A stretch of DNA of 64,000 nucleotides from Aquilaria yunnanensis (Eukaryota > Streptophyta > Magnoliopsida > Malvales > Thymelaeaceae). Below the pieces are notes generated by a model that had not been told where the DNA came from, did not search any database, and saw only the letters and a list, made by a program, of their open reading frames with translations. Position 1 is the stretch's first letter, and each line of letters starts with the position of its first letter. A program made the position numbers and the translations under genes. Below are positions 23,691-34,899 of this stretch, in pieces. The DNA lies in contig CM077596.1 of the NCBI GenBank assembly GCA_039654915.1, positions 72,479,751 to 72,543,750 on the forward strand. Reading direction: 5' to 3'.

Positions 23691-24260
23691 TATTTAAAAT
23701 TCAAAAACTAAAAAATAAACTAAAAACTGCACTTTTTCCCCATTTTGAGGAAGTGCAGTATGGCACGAGATGGTTGAGATGCATAGTTCGGTGTGAAAGA
23801 TGAAATGATATATAACATTTTTGTACGGTTTTTTTTTCCCTAATATAAGATAGTACCAACTGATACAATATGAGATTTAAAACATTAGTTGTCATAATTG
23901 CTAATGAAAATTAAAGAACACAAAGTGTAAGTTATAGCGATCTTAATAAAAGATATGCATATAAAATTTTGCAATTCTCACAGCCTTTAATAGTAATAAT
24001 AAATTTTTATTTAATATAAATATATCGATCTAACAGTGATATCGAATACTTTAGTAGTAGATATCATAAACAAAAATCTTTAATTCAACCAGATCTGTAA
24101 CTTCTTTTGAAGTTCTTCATAAAAATTTGAACTGCTAACTTATAATTAAACATGCCCTTTACAGAGATTTCCATTTGAATTAAAAATTTTAAGAAATGAT
24201 CTAGATAAATAATTGTTCAACTAGTTGAACAGGGGGTTTAACATAACATTGCTCACATGT
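23690..24260. repeat. Segmental duplication, copy 1
   Basis: This stretch is repeated in diverged form at 24790-25640. Shared blocks include 'gagatggttgagatgc' / 'gagatggatgagatgc', 'cttaataaaa', 'atttaatataaatatatc' and 'aataattgttcaac'. It serves as the empty-site reference for two insertions in copy 2 (25080-25156 and about 25217-25430). Confidence 0.7.
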
Positions 24261-24500
24261 GAATTTACTAAAAAAATGTAAGAATTAGGACAGATGGAGA
24301 TGGGGATAGGGATAGGGAAGCGACAGAGACAGAGACAACGGCTGGGTGGTGAAGGTGGGTAGAGAGACAAATGCAGAGAAAAATGCTGTCTGGAGTGACT
24401 GATGAGAAGAAGTTTAAGGGCAAAGTTGAAAAACAAGAGCGATAGTTTAACATTCTTTAAATTTTGTGCAAAACCATTTGAAGCAAATAGATCAGGACGA

Positions 24501-24777
24501 AAGGAATATAAAATTGAAAACATAATTTTATTGGATAGAAGAAATAAAAATATAAATTTTAAATATAAATTTTTTTTGTTATACAAGTAATCAAGGAATA
24601 TAAAATTAAAAACATAATTTTATTGGATAGAAGAAATAAAAATATAAATTTTAAATATAAAATTTTTTTGTTATACAAGTAATCAAGGAATATAAAATTG
24701 GAAACATAATTTTATTGGATAGAAGAAATAAAAATATAAATTTTAAATATAAATTTTTTTTGTTATATAAGTAATCA
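24501..24777. repeat. Three tandem copies of a 92-bp unit
   Basis: The units start at 24501, 24593 and 24685, each with 'aaggaatataaaatt' and ending near 'tatacaagtaatc'. Differences are single bases, so the expansion is recent. The array lies between the two copies of the segmental duplication. It has no coding capacity. Confidence 0.9.
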
Positions 24778-25079
24778 ATTAAACATAATAATTATAAACT
24801 TTATTAAAATTTAAAAACAAAAAAATAAATCTAAAAAAGTGCATTTGCCTGGTTTCGAGATGATGCAAAATGACATGAGATGGATGAGATGCTCTTTACC
24901 AACCATCACAGTTTGGTGACTAGTATCAAGAACAAAACAAGATATAATATTCTTGTATCATTTCTCATCTAGCACAAGACAGTACTGATTAGTATGGTAT
25001 GAGATTCAAAACTATAGTTATTATAATTGCTAACCAAAATCAAAGAAATAGAGTGTAACTTATAGTGATCTTAATAAAA

Positions 25080-25156
25080 GGGGTCAAGTCTACCAAAGGT
25101 ACCTTAGCTTTTATTCTTGTCCCAAAAAAGTAAGGTACCATCGGTGAACTTTACCC
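25080..25156. mobile_element. 77-bp MITE with exact 9-bp target duplication
   Basis: The ends GGGTCAAGTCTACC and, on the other strand, GGGTAAAGTTCACC are inverted repeats that continue to GGTACCTTA on both arms, leaving a loop of about 20 bp. TTAATAAAA flanks both sides (25071-25079 and 25157-25165). The paralogous copy at about 23943-23953 reads straight through this site without the insert. A 9-bp duplication fits Mutator-type mobilisation. Confidence 0.85.
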
Positions 25157-25216
25157 TTAATAAAATATATGAATATAAATTTTGCAACTCTTGTAGCTTT
25201 TAATAATAATAAATTT

Positions 25217-25430
25217 GTTCTTGCCACCTTAGTTAAAGTGTCAAAGGGACGGCAGATTCTTGACCTTGGCAAGGGGTTGAATCCCCTCTCCCCCTCCTTT
25301 CCCAATATCCACGTAATGCCTTAATACTTTGTTCGGTTGTTTCTTGGTATTAAACAAGTTTGCATTCTCCTATTATTGATTGTGACTCATTAAAACCATA
25401 TATTTTGTATTACTAATTTTGTGTACCAAA
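25217..25430 (+). mobile_element. SINE candidate (tRNA-derived)
   Basis: Absent from the paralogous copy, so an insertion. It contains a pol III B-box-like GGTTGAATCCC (25275-25285) and, about 45 bp upstream, an A-box-like stretch 'cttagttaaagtgtcaaagg' (25229-25248): the spacing of tRNA-derived plant SINEs. It is followed by CCCTCTCCCCCTCC. The 3' end and target duplication are unclear. Confidence 0.55.
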
Positions 25431-25649
25431 AAATAGTAGTATTAATGTTTTATTTAATATAAATATATCCATGTAACAGTTATATTGAATACTTATAATT
25501 AAAAATGCCCTTCACAGAGACGTCCATTTAAATTAAAAATTCTAAGAAATGTTCTAGATGAATAATTGTTCAACCGTTCAGGGTTTAACAAAACATTGAT
25601 CACATGTGAATTTACTAAGAAATGTAAGAATTAGATTGATGTGATTAAA

Positions 25650-26160
25650 AGATTGTTGCTAATGTGTATGTTTGATTATTGTAATCCATAAGATATAATT
25701 AACGAGGCATACATGCATATAATTGTATTATTATAGTCTATCTGTTTTTATAATATTGTCCATAGGATGATAGGCTCTTATCTCTCGAATGGACTAATAA
25801 CATATTTTATTTTCTGCCAACTCTATGTATACTATTTGAAATTTCTATGTTTAAGCCTGCCATCACGCTCTAGTATTAATTATTAGGCTAATCCAATATG
25901 ATATAGTTATATTTAAATGCTACTCTTCCAGTAATAATACTGGTCAGAGTTAATACTAAGTTTAAGCCTTAATATAATTAAGGGCAGTCCTCGATGGAAT
26001 GTGGAGTAGTAGAGCCATCGAGAACCATTAGGAGCTGTGACTTTATTAGAGATAGCGGGCCAAGTGTACATGTGCTGTGATGGTAATTTAACAGGCTGAC
26101 GCACCCTGCAACTGTCAGTATTCTTCAAAATATGTAACTCTTCCCAATTAAAAATATGTA
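25650..26160. other. Intergenic AT-rich DNA
   Basis: No coding sequence or repeat end is supported here. Confidence 0.4.
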
Positions 26161-26170
26161 AATATATTGA

Positions 26171-27052
26171 GAAAATTACAATCACCCCCCTAATGTTTGG
26201 TGAAACTTATGATTGTATCTTCGCTGTTTAAAAAATATACACACACCCCTCTCAAGTTAACACTGTTAATGATTGCTAGGACAAAAAAAGAAAGAACTCT
26301 GTTTTAGTATCCTAACTTTCTTCGTTGGATAACTTTGCCCCCCAACTTCCATTCCTCCCGCTCTACTCCTTTTCCCTAATTTTATTCTCTTCATCGACCT
26401 ACTTCTCCTGGTAAAATGGAAAGGCCATCGATCTCCACCTATAACCCTACCATGCCTTCGATGATCATTGGTGAACCATGACGAAGAGAGGCTGATAATT
26501 TGGTGAGGCAAATTGGAGAAAAAAATGAATCAAAATCATGATTCATCTGAACCCAATGAACCCGACTCATCGAAGCCACTAGTGAGAAAGGTTGATGTGG
26601 GCTCGAAGGAAAGAACAATTAAATAGGGATTGAACAACAACTTGAAGGAGAGGATGATTGAACAGCTGTTCGGAGGAGAGGACGATTGAATGCCGGCTTG
26701 AAGATGAGGACGAATGGCGATTGAATAGGTATTGAATGACGCCTTGAAGGAGAGGATGATTGAATGACGGCTTGAAAAGTGTCATTGTACATGGCAAATC
26801 GGAGTAAAAAAAAAATTACAAATTGGTTTTTTTTTTCCAAATTAAATTAGTTTGATTTGAAATGGTTATAGTAGTTGAGGGGCAAAGTTTTTAAGGAAGA
26901 AAGGTAGGAGGGCAAAGTCAGATAGTTTCTATTTTTTTTGGGTAATGGTAAATAACAGTATTAACTTTACAGGGGTAAGTGTCGGTATTTGAAATAGTCA
27001 GGATAAAATTGTATGTTTCGCCAAACCTTAGGGGGATTTTTGGAATTTTTCC
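26171..27052. mobile_element. Mutator-like non-autonomous element, about 0.88 kb
   Basis: The left arm begins GAAAATTACAATCACCCCCC; the right arm read inward on minus begins GGAAAAATTCCAAAAATCCCC. The arms align over roughly 130 bp, including 'taatgtttggtgaaac' against 'taaggtttggcgaaac'. Flanks are ATATATTGA and ATATATATA, 7 of 9 bases alike, but in AT-rich DNA this is weak. The same termini appear in the clearer element at 44771-45874. The interior has repeats of 'aacgacggcttgaagga'-like units (26630-26780). Confidence 0.65.
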
Positions 27053-27069
27053 ATATATATATTTTGGTT

Positions 27070-28047
27070 AGGTAAAATTACACTTTACCCCTGTTTAAAA
27101 AAAATACACTTTACTCTCTGCCTTTTTAATATAGTCCAATAGTAACTTTTGAAATTTAAATTTAAATTATACGGTTTTCATTTTCAAAAAATTTTAATCT
27201 GTATAATATTTTTTATAATTAATTGACATTTAAAAAATATTATTTTAAAAACTAAAAGAAATACAGAAAGAAAAAATTGATAATTTAAAATATCCATTAA
27301 CTGTAAAAAAAATACAAAAATCGATGACAGTCAACCTACTGAAGACGCTGAACAGAGACAGTGACGGAGGCGGACAGTTGGGGGAGGAAGAAAAGTAAAG
27401 ATAGAGGCAGAACTCGATGGAAGAGCAAATTGATATAAATCAACAAAGATGAATTGATAGAAAATGATGGAAATTGAGCGAAATCAATGGACAATCTCGC
27501 TATTGCCCGTAGACCACCATCTCGCTGTCGCCCTGCGGCACCATCTAGCGATGAAATCGAAGGAGGAGTCGAGGCAGACAATGTCCAAGTGACAAAATTG
27601 AAGGAGGAACAAAGGCGGGTGATGACAAATGAATCTTCTTCCTATCGGCGAACAGATCTATCTCCATTGGCAACATCGAGAACAAAGGTTTAGAGAAGAA
27701 GGGGTCCAAAGAGAGAGAGCAGAGAAATTCAAGAGAAAGAATCTGGGGAGAAGAAGAAAATGATTTTAGGCTATTTACGTTTGAAGTCCTATAAATATTT
27801 GTTTGTATCAATTTTAACTTGAAGTTTTTTGTTCCTCTAGTATAGCCATCCACGTGGCAGTTCGGGAGCCACCATGGGCTAGCATACTGCTATGTATGTA
27901 AGTTTCATTTGAAATATCAGCTCAACTAACAGAACTGACTGAAATAGGATACACTCCTTGAATTAGGGGACCTTAAGAGTTACTTTTAGAGTTAGGAGAC
28001 TATTTTAGGATAAACCAAATAGTTAAGAGACTAAATTTGAATTTTAC
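27070..28047. mobile_element. Possible inverted-repeat element with GC-rich interior
   Basis: GGTAAAATTACACTTTACCC near 27070 faces, on minus from 28047, GCGTAAAATTCAAATTTAG, the usual look of plant inverted-repeat elements in this window. Between them lies a coding-like, GC-richer stretch (27330-27780) with no recognised product. No target duplication could be found. Confidence 0.35.
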
Positions 28048-28189
28048 GCATCATATATATAAAGGTAGCCTGAGACCTGGGATGAGTAGCGCGCAAAGTT
28101 GAATTAGACTTCAAGTTAGCCAAGTTAAGAGAGACTTGCTCCCGATATGTATTATTAAGCACAGATTCAAACGTAATTATGTTTTTTGT

Positions 28190-28194
<5 letters not shown>

Positions 28195-28236
<42 letters not shown>
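28195..28236. repeat. (TA)n microsatellite
   Basis: About 21 TA dinucleotides, directly visible. Confidence 0.95.
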
Positions 28237-28239
<3 letters not shown>

Positions 28240-28259
28240 TAATTTTTTATCAAAAAAAT

Positions 28260-29755
28260 TTAAAAGTGGCAAATATTATGGGACGGCAGAGGAACTATGT
28301 CATTTAAGTAAAAGTAGCATTGAAAAAATATACATATACAATATTCTTATATCCTCTAATGCCAATAATTTTTATAAAAAGTAAAATGAAAAATGACAAT
28401 TATTATATATGGAAGATCCAGAGGAATGTCTTTTTGACAAAGATATGTCAAAAAGGTGGATCATATTGGCTTATCAGGCATTTTGGTGTACTGATAGGTT
28501 TGCTCCTCAAGGAAGTGAGAAAAGAATTTTCAATTGATCATCGCAACTGGCTACGAACTTGTGACAAAAAAAAAAAAAAAAAAGGCACTTGGAACCGGCG
28601 TGGAAGTTTTTGGGCAAGTGCATGAATCCACATGCGGTAATTCAACCGCGGAAAGGTCGCTGTGGAACCTACCAACATATGACAACAATTAATAAATCAA
28701 CCATGTCTTATTTAACCTTAATTTGTTGAGTTGAGGCCAGTTGTATGAATCAAGCGTTTAAAATCAATTCGTTTAATAGCAAAAGCAAACTCATTTAATA
28801 GACCAATTTGGTGGAATTTGAACAAATTAATAGCCCAGCCCTGTGCTATAATTGAGCCTACCTATAAATTTAGAATGATATATCGATGAATTAATTAGGT
28901 CTAGACTTATTGTTAAATTATATCTGTTCACACTTTGGTTAAAAAAATTAAGAACAACCATATTTGCATATATGACAATTTATCTGCAATTTTGAATAAA
29001 TATTTGCACTACCGTAATGATACACAGTTGCAAAGTAATATGGAAATTAAAGACATTGGAGAAAAACTTATTGATTCGTAAGGAAATCCATGAGAAATTA
29101 GTCACAACGTACACTTGAGTTATATTAAATGGCTCTTGAAGTGTGCTACTGATTTTCTACTGATGTGCTAGCTAAAAGATTTGGTTTTGGTGAACATTAT
29201 TAATTCACGATTCGGCAGATCACCCAAACCCAATAACGTATACAACTTAATTTGTGCTCCGTATATATATGCATGATTGTGCATATATTTGCGCACAGGC
29301 ATGTTGCTGTTTTTCTAAACACATTTAGGATTACAACTCTTACAGAAAGAAGACGATAAATTTTGGTTTACTCGATCGAGTTTAAAAACTTCGAAACAAT
29401 TGAATCATTTATTTAGTTGAAAAGATTATATAAAATCTCTAATTAAGGCTTGTACTAGCTTTATTACCAGAGGATGAAGTAGATGTGATATTGGTGAATA
29501 ATTTTCTACGTATTTGGTTTGAATTTAAACTATGCACAGATTATTTTACATATTAGTATTTAGTTAGAAAAGAATTAGGAGAATTCGACCTTCTTGTTCT
29601 CGTGACTGCAAACTAGGAGGAAATTTCAACAAGAAAAAGACCAGGAAATGCATAGGTGCAATAGGTTTTAGTCCTAGACTAGAATTTGTCCCGGACTTTG
29701 TTAGAGGTCGAGTACTGAAAATACAAATATTTCATAACCATTGCACTTCTAGAGA
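28260..29755. other. Intergenic AT-rich DNA
   Basis: A poly-A run lies at 28565-28582. The 101-codon frame at 28320-28625 crosses it and has no recognised motif. No gene is supported. Confidence 0.4.
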
Positions 29756-29760
29756 AAAAA

Positions 29761-29862
29761 AATATGCTCAAAGAAGTTATGGATGATTAAATCATGATTA
29801 ATTTAAAGGTTTTAAACAAATTAATTTTTTTTTTAAGTCGTTGGTAGCTAATTTGATAAATA

Positions 29863-29911
<49 letters not shown>

Positions 29912-30020
29912 GCTCAAAGAAGTTATGGATGATTAAATCATGATTAGTTTAAAGTTTTTAAACAAATTAATTTTTTTTTTAAGTCCTTGGTAGCTAATTT
30001 GATAAATAGAATATATATAT
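29761..30020. repeat. 146-bp direct repeat around an (AT)n tract
   Basis: Starting at 29761 and 29907, two copies share 'aatatgctcaaagaagttat' and follow each other through 'ggtagctaatttgataaat' to an AT run. The first copy's run (29861-29907) is much longer than the second's. The repeat most likely grew from the microsatellite by unequal exchange or slippage. Confidence 0.9.
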
Positions 30021-30029
30021 ATTGAATGA

Positions 30030-31285
30030 GTGATAAATATAAAACATACAGCATGAAAGAGGTTGTGCATGGTTTTGGTATTTTAGCAAAAATTAGGGTT
30101 TTGACTGTAACTCCTGAAACTTCTTTTGGACAGAAAAGGTAAATGCCAAATAAATTTTAGAATATCTTTGATGTTTATTAGGGCAGTGGCTGAAAAATAG
30201 GATTTCAAAGTTTCAAGACCAAAAGATATCATTACAGAGAAATAAGGACTATTGTGTATTTTTCCAATTTCAAGACATATTTATGGGCTACAAGAAAAAA
30301 AAAACAGGCGAAAATTTGTTCCCAGGAGTACCACAGCATATAACTCTAGTTATATATATTATTAATTTAAATAACTTTTTTTTGTAATCAGAAAAAAATT
30401 TAAATAAAAATTTGATGTTAAGCACGAGTTTTTGTTTTGTTTTTATTTTCTTTTTTTGCTTCTGTTTCATGTTAAGATTTCCCTGTTTGTTATACGCCTC
30501 GAACAATAAAATGTAGGTATTGTTTCAAATTTTTATTGATAAAAATGTTTGTGTTCAATGACACTTGTATAAAAATAGAAAAATATTTAATACATATAAG
30601 ATTGGCCGTGTAACAATTGTCCGAAAGATCAAGAAAAGCATAATTTGAACTAGAATTTTTTTTTAAAAGAAGAAGAAAGAGAAAAAAATGTTTGTTTTTC
30701 GGGTAAGGAAGGCAATAATGAAAAAAGTCCTCACAAGCACGAGAAAGCCCATGTTCACAAGGATCTGGACTTTTGAGAGGTCCATCAAGTGAGCCCATTT
30801 TCGAGGAGGTCCATGTATAATAAATAGTCTTTTCCTCTCCATTCAGAAAGTTGAGAATGGCAAAGCTTGACGATGACTGTATGAGCGGGCTAACATAATT
30901 CGCTCTTCCAAAAGAGTAGCTTCTTCCTCGCACTACCATTCCCAAGGAAGGGAGGGCTCTCCAGTGCAATATTTTTATAATTATTCACCACACATGTCTC
31001 TGATATAAAATGATTATTACTTTTCATTTTTTATAAATATTTTGACATATAAATGTCATTTATACTTCCAGAAAAATGTCAGTTAACACTCTATGCGTTA
31101 AAAACTATCTCAAATATCATTTCCTATACACCCAAAAAATGCTTTTGAGTACAAAAAAATAATAATATATTTAAGAGGAAATGGAAAATTTTAAAAATAA
31201 GTTGTATAAATGAATAAATGTGGGAGATATTCTAAGAGATATAAAAATAAAAAATTGAATATTTTGAGGCAATATAATATTAAAT
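30030..31285. other. Intergenic DNA, no supported gene
   Basis: A 159-codon frame on minus (30490-30969) is the longest here. Its middle (about 30720-30900) has more even composition than the flanks, but no domain, signal peptide or homology was recognised and its C-terminal half is low-complexity. It is left uncalled. Confidence 0.35.
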
Positions 31286-31291
31286 TTGGTA

Positions 31292-31611
31292 CTCACTCTA
31301 TCTCATAAAGGATGATGCATGTTTCTTAGCACAAAGATTAAAGCATGTATAGTTTATGATATCTTTTTATTTATTTATTTATTCCCCTAAACTAAAATTA
31401 AAAAAATATATATTTTGTGTTGTGTATAATGAGAGTTTAAATAATAATTAAAAAAATTTATTATGAAATTTTGTGTAATGAGAGTTTTAATGAAGATTGA
31501 AAAAAATATTCTTTTTTAGATGTTAATTTTTTTTTTAAAAGAAGAAAATTTTTATCCTTTTTGGAGCTATAAAAAAATATATATGTTTTGTTTTTTCTGG
31601 AACAAAGGGAG
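31292..31611. mobile_element. Stowaway-type MITE, 320 bp
   Basis: Ends read CTCACTCTATCTC on plus and CTCCCTTTGTTCC on minus, close to the plant Stowaway terminus CTCCCTCCGTCCC. TA dinucleotides flank both sides (31290-31291 and 31612-31613). No coding capacity, AT-rich interior. Confidence 0.6.
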
Positions 31612-31729
31612 TAATTATTAGCAAAATGACAACAATTCAAAAGTTAAATCACGGACCATTGCACTAGTCATTTGTAATTGCGTTAGCCATTCATCTTCAA
31701 ACTGTGGATGAGCTAACCAAAGATTCTGA

Positions 31730-32830
31730 TTTTAAAAGAAACAAACTTAATTCAAAATGACTTATTTATTTCTAGTTTTATATATTTTGATCTAAAATTA
31801 ATTTTATTTAAAAGTTAATATTATGTAGGTATAATAATTCATTGAAAATATAAATTTTTATAATATTATTAAATTTTATACTCTCTCCATTTCATTTTAC
31901 ATGAAACGTTTCCTGGGGCACACTTTTTAAGGTGTCAAGCTTTTTTTCTCATTTTCTTCTAGTTTTGCCCTTCTATTTCTCATCGTCCGAAAAGCTTCTT
32001 CTGCTACCATCGCCCAAAAGCTCCATTCTCTTTCATGCCCGCTGAGACGCCACCGTTCCCTTCCATTCGACCTCTTTTGGACATGTTTGCCCTTTCATCT
32101 CCTTCAGTACTGAAACCATCCGTAAGTTGTCGGAGACAGTGACTCACTGAACGTCTTTCATCACTGGCGTTGTCGATTTGCTGATCGTCTTCTCGACTGC
32201 TAATGATTCCAATAGTGCCATCGATTTTGTGTCAATTTGCCAATTATCTTCGACCACCAAATCACCTGTCAAATCATCTCCGACTGCCCAATCGGTTTTC
32301 ACCACCAAATCGATTGATCATCACCGCCAAATCTCTGAATTGTTGATTGCATGTATATGCAATGTCCTTCAAATCGTCAATTCGCATTGGCGTGTTCTCC
32401 AACTGTTCTCTCTCTTCGCAAGTGGAGGAGGCAAATGGAGAATAAGAAGAAGACAAGGCTTGATTTATGTTAGAAATTTTAGAAAGTGTCAAATCTGTAA
32501 AAAAAACATAAAGTTAATGCCTTATTGTGAATAATTTAAGTTTAGAAAGGAAGTTTAAATAAGGGTAAGAAGGCAAAATTGAGTATTTAAATTTTTCTTT
32601 AAAAAAAATGTTTAGGCTTTTTGGTACAACTCAAGAAGAAAAATGTTGTATCCTTTTTTGGATGGAGAGAGTAATTTTTTATTTTTAATGGCTAAAAATA
32701 AAAAAATAAAAAAATTAATACTTTCAAAATAAATTATTACATTTATATAATATTAATTTTTAAATAAAGTTACTTCTGGACCAAAATTATAAGAATAAAT
32801 TAAGTTAATTTAAATTAAAACGAATCGCTC
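31730..32830. mobile_element. Foldback MITE split by a nested mariner-type element
   Basis: Two arms, 31750-31878 and 32674-32820, are inverted relative to each other. For example 'ttaatattatgtaggtataa' near 31817 faces 'ttatataatattaattttta' near 32744. The element at 31881-32671 sits between them. An uninterrupted relative occurs at about 42235-42535. Confidence 0.5.
31881..32671. mobile_element. Mariner/Stowaway-type element, 791 bp, with gene-like interior
   Basis: Ends CTCTCTCCATTTC (plus) and CTCTCTCCATCC (minus) form inverted repeats, with TA at 31879-31880 and 32672-32673. The interior (31930-32470) is less AT-rich and exon-like, with poly-pyrimidine text and a 118-codon frame, but no protein family was recognised. 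Stowaway elements are usually shorter and lack such interiors. Confidence 0.6.
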
Positions 32831-33599
32831 TTAAACAACTTGTTCCGCAACCTTTTATTTTGTCATATCCGATCCCATGACATGACAAAATTTTGCAGCC
32901 CCTCCGTAACAAGCTTTGACCACGAGAGCTAGTATCAATGCTATTTAAACTTACAATTGCAGCTTTTGTGTAATTTACTAATTTTTAAATGGTTACCTTT
33001 ATTTTATTTTTCGACTTTTCAAAGCGCCTGATGCTACAACAATTTTCATTTTATTAAATATCACTTCAGCATAGATGATAAATTGTGACCGAAAGTTAAG
33101 TCACGTTTTAGTTAAGATATTAACCAAAAGTGACTATTTCATTGCTGTGGATGACAGTCACAATTTTTTTTTTGTGATTGAATTTTGACTACTAAAAGCA
33201 ACTAAAATCTTCAGTTAAAAATTAATCAACAATACTGTAAACTATTTTGAACTCTGCAATTAACTATTTCAGTTGCTATATTAGCGACAACCATAGTTAG
33301 TCGCTATAACACTTTTGCCTTTTAAACAAAATTTATTATTATTTAATATGATTATTATTTAATTAATATTGTTCAATTTAATTGATTATTTATTTCACCT
33401 ATTATTTAATTGAAAGTTACATTAAACTGGTATGAATTTTAACTTATTTTAATTATTAATAATAAAATAGTCAAATAATAAAATTTAAATTTAAATAAAA
33501 TACATGTATATTAATATGAAAGTCAACATACATACCCAAATATAAAATTTTAAAAGTCACAAAATTCAAAAATAACAATTCAAAAAATTTAAAACTCAG

Positions 33600-33975
33600 A
33601 CATAAAGGAGAATGAGGTCGAGGAGGTCGAGGGCAAGGCAGAGAAGACCAAGGCGAAGGTGGTGTGCCCAAGGCTGAGGCGGAGGTGACCGAGGCGGCAA
33701 TAACAAGGTCGAGGCCAAGGCGGAAGAGACTAGGTGACAGTTGCGAGGCCGAGGTCAAGGCGAAGGAGACTAAGGCAACAGTAATCAGCCCGAGGCGAAG
33801 GTGGAAAATATCAAGGTGATGGCAGAGAGACTGAGGAGGTGACCAAGTTGGACGGAGACGAGGCCGATGAGGTGACGGTTAGGAGGTCAAGGAGGTGAGG
33901 TGGATGGGCGAAGCGAGAAACGGTCGAGGTGGACGGCAACGCGATAGGCGTGGCGGACTGGCTGACGGAGATGAG
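33600..33975. repeat. Degenerate GAGGT/CGAGG minisatellite
   Basis: About 375 bp of imperfect units such as 'gaggtcgaggaggtcgagg' and 'aaggcggaagagactag', strongly purine-biased on plus. Frames through it are by-products of the repeat. Confidence 0.75.
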
Positions 33976-34023
33976 AGATGAAAGTGAAAGACAAGAGTGA
34001 TATATCATATCTTTTATTATTAT

Positions 34024-34495
34024 ATCCCTAAACCCTAATTAAATCCAAAATTCTAAAAATACTAAACCTTAATTCTATACCCCTAAACCCTAAACCATAA
34101 CTAGAATTAACCCTAAATCCTAATTAAACCATAAATCGTAATTCTATATCCCTAAACCCAAAACCTAATCTACCATTAACCCTAAACCCTAAATATAAAT
34201 AACTCTAAAACAAATCCTAGAACCCTAATATTGAATTAATTCAATACCCTAATCCTATCTAGCTGATTTCATATCCCTAAATATTAATTTCAAACTTTAA
34301 ACCCTAAATAAAAGTCCCAAATCCTAAATCTATATCCAATACCCTTAACCTCTTAAAAATCCAAAATCCAAATTCTATATCACTAAACCCTAAAAAAAAT
34401 CTCAAACCCTAAACCCTAAAAAATTCCCAATACATATATCCCTAAACTAAAAAAAAAACTCTAAACCCTAAAAAACAATAAACCCTTAAATCAAC
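34024..34495. repeat. Degenerate interstitial telomere-like repeat (CCCTAAA)
   Basis: About 470 bp dominated by variants of CCCTAAA and CCCTAAAC. CCCTAAA is the complement of TTTAGGG, the usual plant telomere repeat. The units are irregular and interspersed with 'aattctatat', so this is old or was built from a related satellite. It lies inside the CACTA-like element. Confidence 0.75.
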
Positions 34496-34899
34496 TTAGC
34501 CACTGAAAGGGCGACTGTAGTGAAATTGCTCAAATAAAAAATCGAATGAAGGGCGATTGCAGTCAAATCTGAGAAAATTTATCGACTAAAAATGCGACTG
34601 CAACATTCAGTCACTCAGCAATCACAACAAAAAAGAACACCTTTTTTTTTTAACTGATTAGCAACTGCCATGTATAGTGACTAACTTTCAATCACCATTT
34701 TCAGTTGCGATTTTGCATTTGTCTTATAGTGTATTGTTTTCTTTTGAAAGAAGAAATATAGAATTTTATCGATTAAAATCAGATTGCAAAGCTTGACAAA
34801 CTATCATTATAGAGAATTTTATCGCTTAAAATCAGAGTACAGAGTTTGACGAACAATTATTCACAAAATAATACCACAAAACAAACTAAAGAGGAAAAA

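Larger units (their letters stand above)
24790..25640. repeat. Segmental duplication, copy 2, with two insertions
   Basis: Diverged copy of 23690-24260, about 1.1 kb downstream in the same orientation. It is longer because it holds a 77-bp inverted-repeat MITE (25080-25156) and a SINE-like insert (about 25217-25430) that copy 1 lacks. Confidence 0.7.
33040..34731. mobile_element. CACTA-like element, degenerate left end
   Basis: The right end, read on minus from 34731, is CACTATAAGACAAATGCAAA. The subterminal regions (33060-33320 and 34490-34731) hold many copies of 'gtgactaa / ttagtcgc'-like motifs, as in CACTA subterminal repeats. The left terminus is not clean: a CTACAACAATTTTCA near 33033 is the best candidate, and no target duplication was found. 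The interior contains a GA-rich array and a telomere-like tract. Confidence 0.55.

Noticed and set aside
24501..24777. CRISPR-like array
   Set aside because: Direct units of 92 bp abut without spacers; a plant tandem repeat.
30490..30969. 159-codon minus-strand ORF as a gene
   Set aside because: No recognised domain, low-complexity C-terminal half, AT-rich, no promoter or splice context.
34024..34495. A true chromosome end
   Set aside because: The CCCTAAA units are degenerate and are followed by nearly 30 kb of further sequence.
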